Positions 32,372 to 32,930 of a stretch of DNA of 32,930 nt are shown piece by piece. This DNA comes from Pedobacter sp. ASV12 (GTDB lineage: Bacteria; Bacteroidota; Bacteroidia; Sphingobacteriales; Sphingobacteriaceae). The position numbers and the translations under genes are program-made. The notes under the pieces are model-generated. The model had not been told where the DNA came from. It saw only the letters and a list, made by a program, of their open reading frames with translations, and did not search any database. The DNA is taken from the NCBI RefSeq assembly GCF_016429155.1, contig NZ_JAELUC010000041.1, forward strand, positions 1 through 32,930. Reading direction: 5' to 3'. The stretch's first letter is position 1. Every line of letters begins with the position of its first letter.

Positions 32372-32653
32372 CTAAAAAATCTTTCCCCAGCCATCCCAAT
32401 ACTTGAAACCGGAAGTAGCAGGTTGAGGTTTTGTCTTGCTTCTTAAATAATAAGTCCCTTTAAAATCACTAGGCACATTCTTCATAAAATCAGTCATTCC
32501 ATTCGGATCGCCGTTTCCGATGGTTTGACACCCTTGAGAAATTGCGACTCCTATAATAGTAACTAGACTTGGCCGTGCTTTAAAAGAAAATATAAGATTA
32601 GTTGTTAAAAAGAATGTTCTTGTGCCACAGACTAGAGAATTGAATATTCTCAT
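32372..32653 (-). CDS. Unrecognised 93-residue protein
   Basis: Start chosen at 32653 (MRIFNSLVCGTRTFFLTTNL) because this ATG overlaps the TGA of the upstream membrane protein (ATGA); an in-frame ATG at 32671 would overlap more. The N-terminal 45 residues are fairly hydrophobic (also VTIIGVAISQGCQ), the C-terminal half is polar (MTDFMKNVPSDFKGTYYLRS, then KYWDGWGKIF). No family recognised. The tight spacing on both sides suggests a real gene in a three-gene set. Confidence 0.55.
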   Translation of the reverse strand: MRIFNSLVCGTRTFFLTTNLIFSFKARPSLVTIIGVAISQGCQTIGNGDPNGMTDFMKNVPSDFKGTYYLRSKTKPQPATSGFKYWDGWGKIF

Positions 32654-32856
32654 AATTTCGAAAAGCACCAAAAGCTATAATTTAAAATTATATTAATCAC
32701 TATAAAAAGCACCAAAATATAAACCCTATTATCTGGTATGGTTAATGCTAAACGCGAAGAAAATGACCTTAGATTCAAAAGTATCAGAAAAATAATAGAT
32801 AAAAACTCTAAAAGAAAAAGGTCGATAGCAGTTATTCTAAAAACATAGCCATTAAC
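32650..32856 (-). CDS. Partial membrane protein with two hydrophobic helices, cut by the contig end
   Basis: The genuine part reads VNGYVFRITAIDLFLLEFLS and on through a second hydrophobic stretch (VYILVLFIVINIILNYSF) to SKL-stop: at least two transmembrane segments. The upstream end is lost because bases beyond 32856 are sequencing adapter. An apparent start MYKRQ in this frame is the translation of the adapter and not a real N-terminus. ATGA overlap with the next gene. Function unknown. Confidence 0.5.
   Translation of the reverse strand, partial: VNGYVFRITAIDLFLLEFLSIIFLILLNLRSFSSRLALTIPDNRVYILVLFIVINIILNYSFWCFSKL

Positions 32857-32930
<74 letters not shown>

Overview
The window looks like chromosomal DNA from a Bacteroidota bacterium, most likely a Sphingobacteriaceae member close to Pedobacter. 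This is inferred from the gene families (DUF6443/RHS proteins, LytTR regulators, META/DUF4377, tail-fibre-like GIGT repeat proteins, FGE-like plus Gfo/Idh/MocA pairs), from Bacteroidota -7 promoter boxes (TAnnTTTG), and from weak Shine-Dalgarno sites. It is a draft contig end, not a natural end: the last 74 bases are a Nextera mosaic end, five A and fifty G.

Layout. 1-3755 (minus): two consecutive RHS/YD-type secreted proteins; the DUF6443 one runs off the left edge. 4104-11537 (minus): nine genes that read as one operon. It starts with a LytTR regulator and contains an FN3-like lipoprotein, a GspC-like protein, a MORN protein, a tail-fibre-like protein, three pilin-like proteins and a GspF platform protein. 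It is a type II secretion/type IV pilus-like set without ATPase, secretin, major pseudopilin or prepilin peptidase in the window. 11867-14099 (minus): a secreted subtilisin and a pentapeptide-repeat protein. 14332-17834: a single-domain receiver, an MFS transporter, a DUF2130 coiled-coil protein (plus strand) and a GNAT acetyltransferase. 17935-21274 (minus): a Tat-exported phosphocholine-type phospholipase C and a LacX-like epimerase.

21332-24970 is the most unusual block. A LytTR response regulator translationally coupled to an HPt protein lies divergent to two near-duplicate small secreted proteins that resemble one half of an M16 (pitrilysin) peptidase but have lost the zinc-binding histidines. 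A DUF4377-META protein sits between them. The two M16-like genes have upstream regions that align over 85 bases without a gap, sharing TCGTCGAAC exactly 58 bases ahead of a TACCTTTG -7 box. The shared site resembles the TTCGTC core known for the LytTR protein AlgR, so I infer that the adjacent LytTR/HPt pair controls both.

25036-28351 (minus): an FGE-fold protein, a Tat-exported Gfo/Idh/MocA oxidoreductase and ApbE, probably a periplasmic redox operon. 28449-29780 (minus): a methyltransferase and a DUF1648 membrane protein. 29781-30277 has no gene but holds a roughly 150-base imperfect palindrome. 30278-32856 (minus) is an AT-rich polymorphic-toxin region: a 5'-truncated RHS core fused to a nuclease-like tip, a putative immunity gene, and upstream a coupled three-gene set of unknown function that is cut by the contig end.
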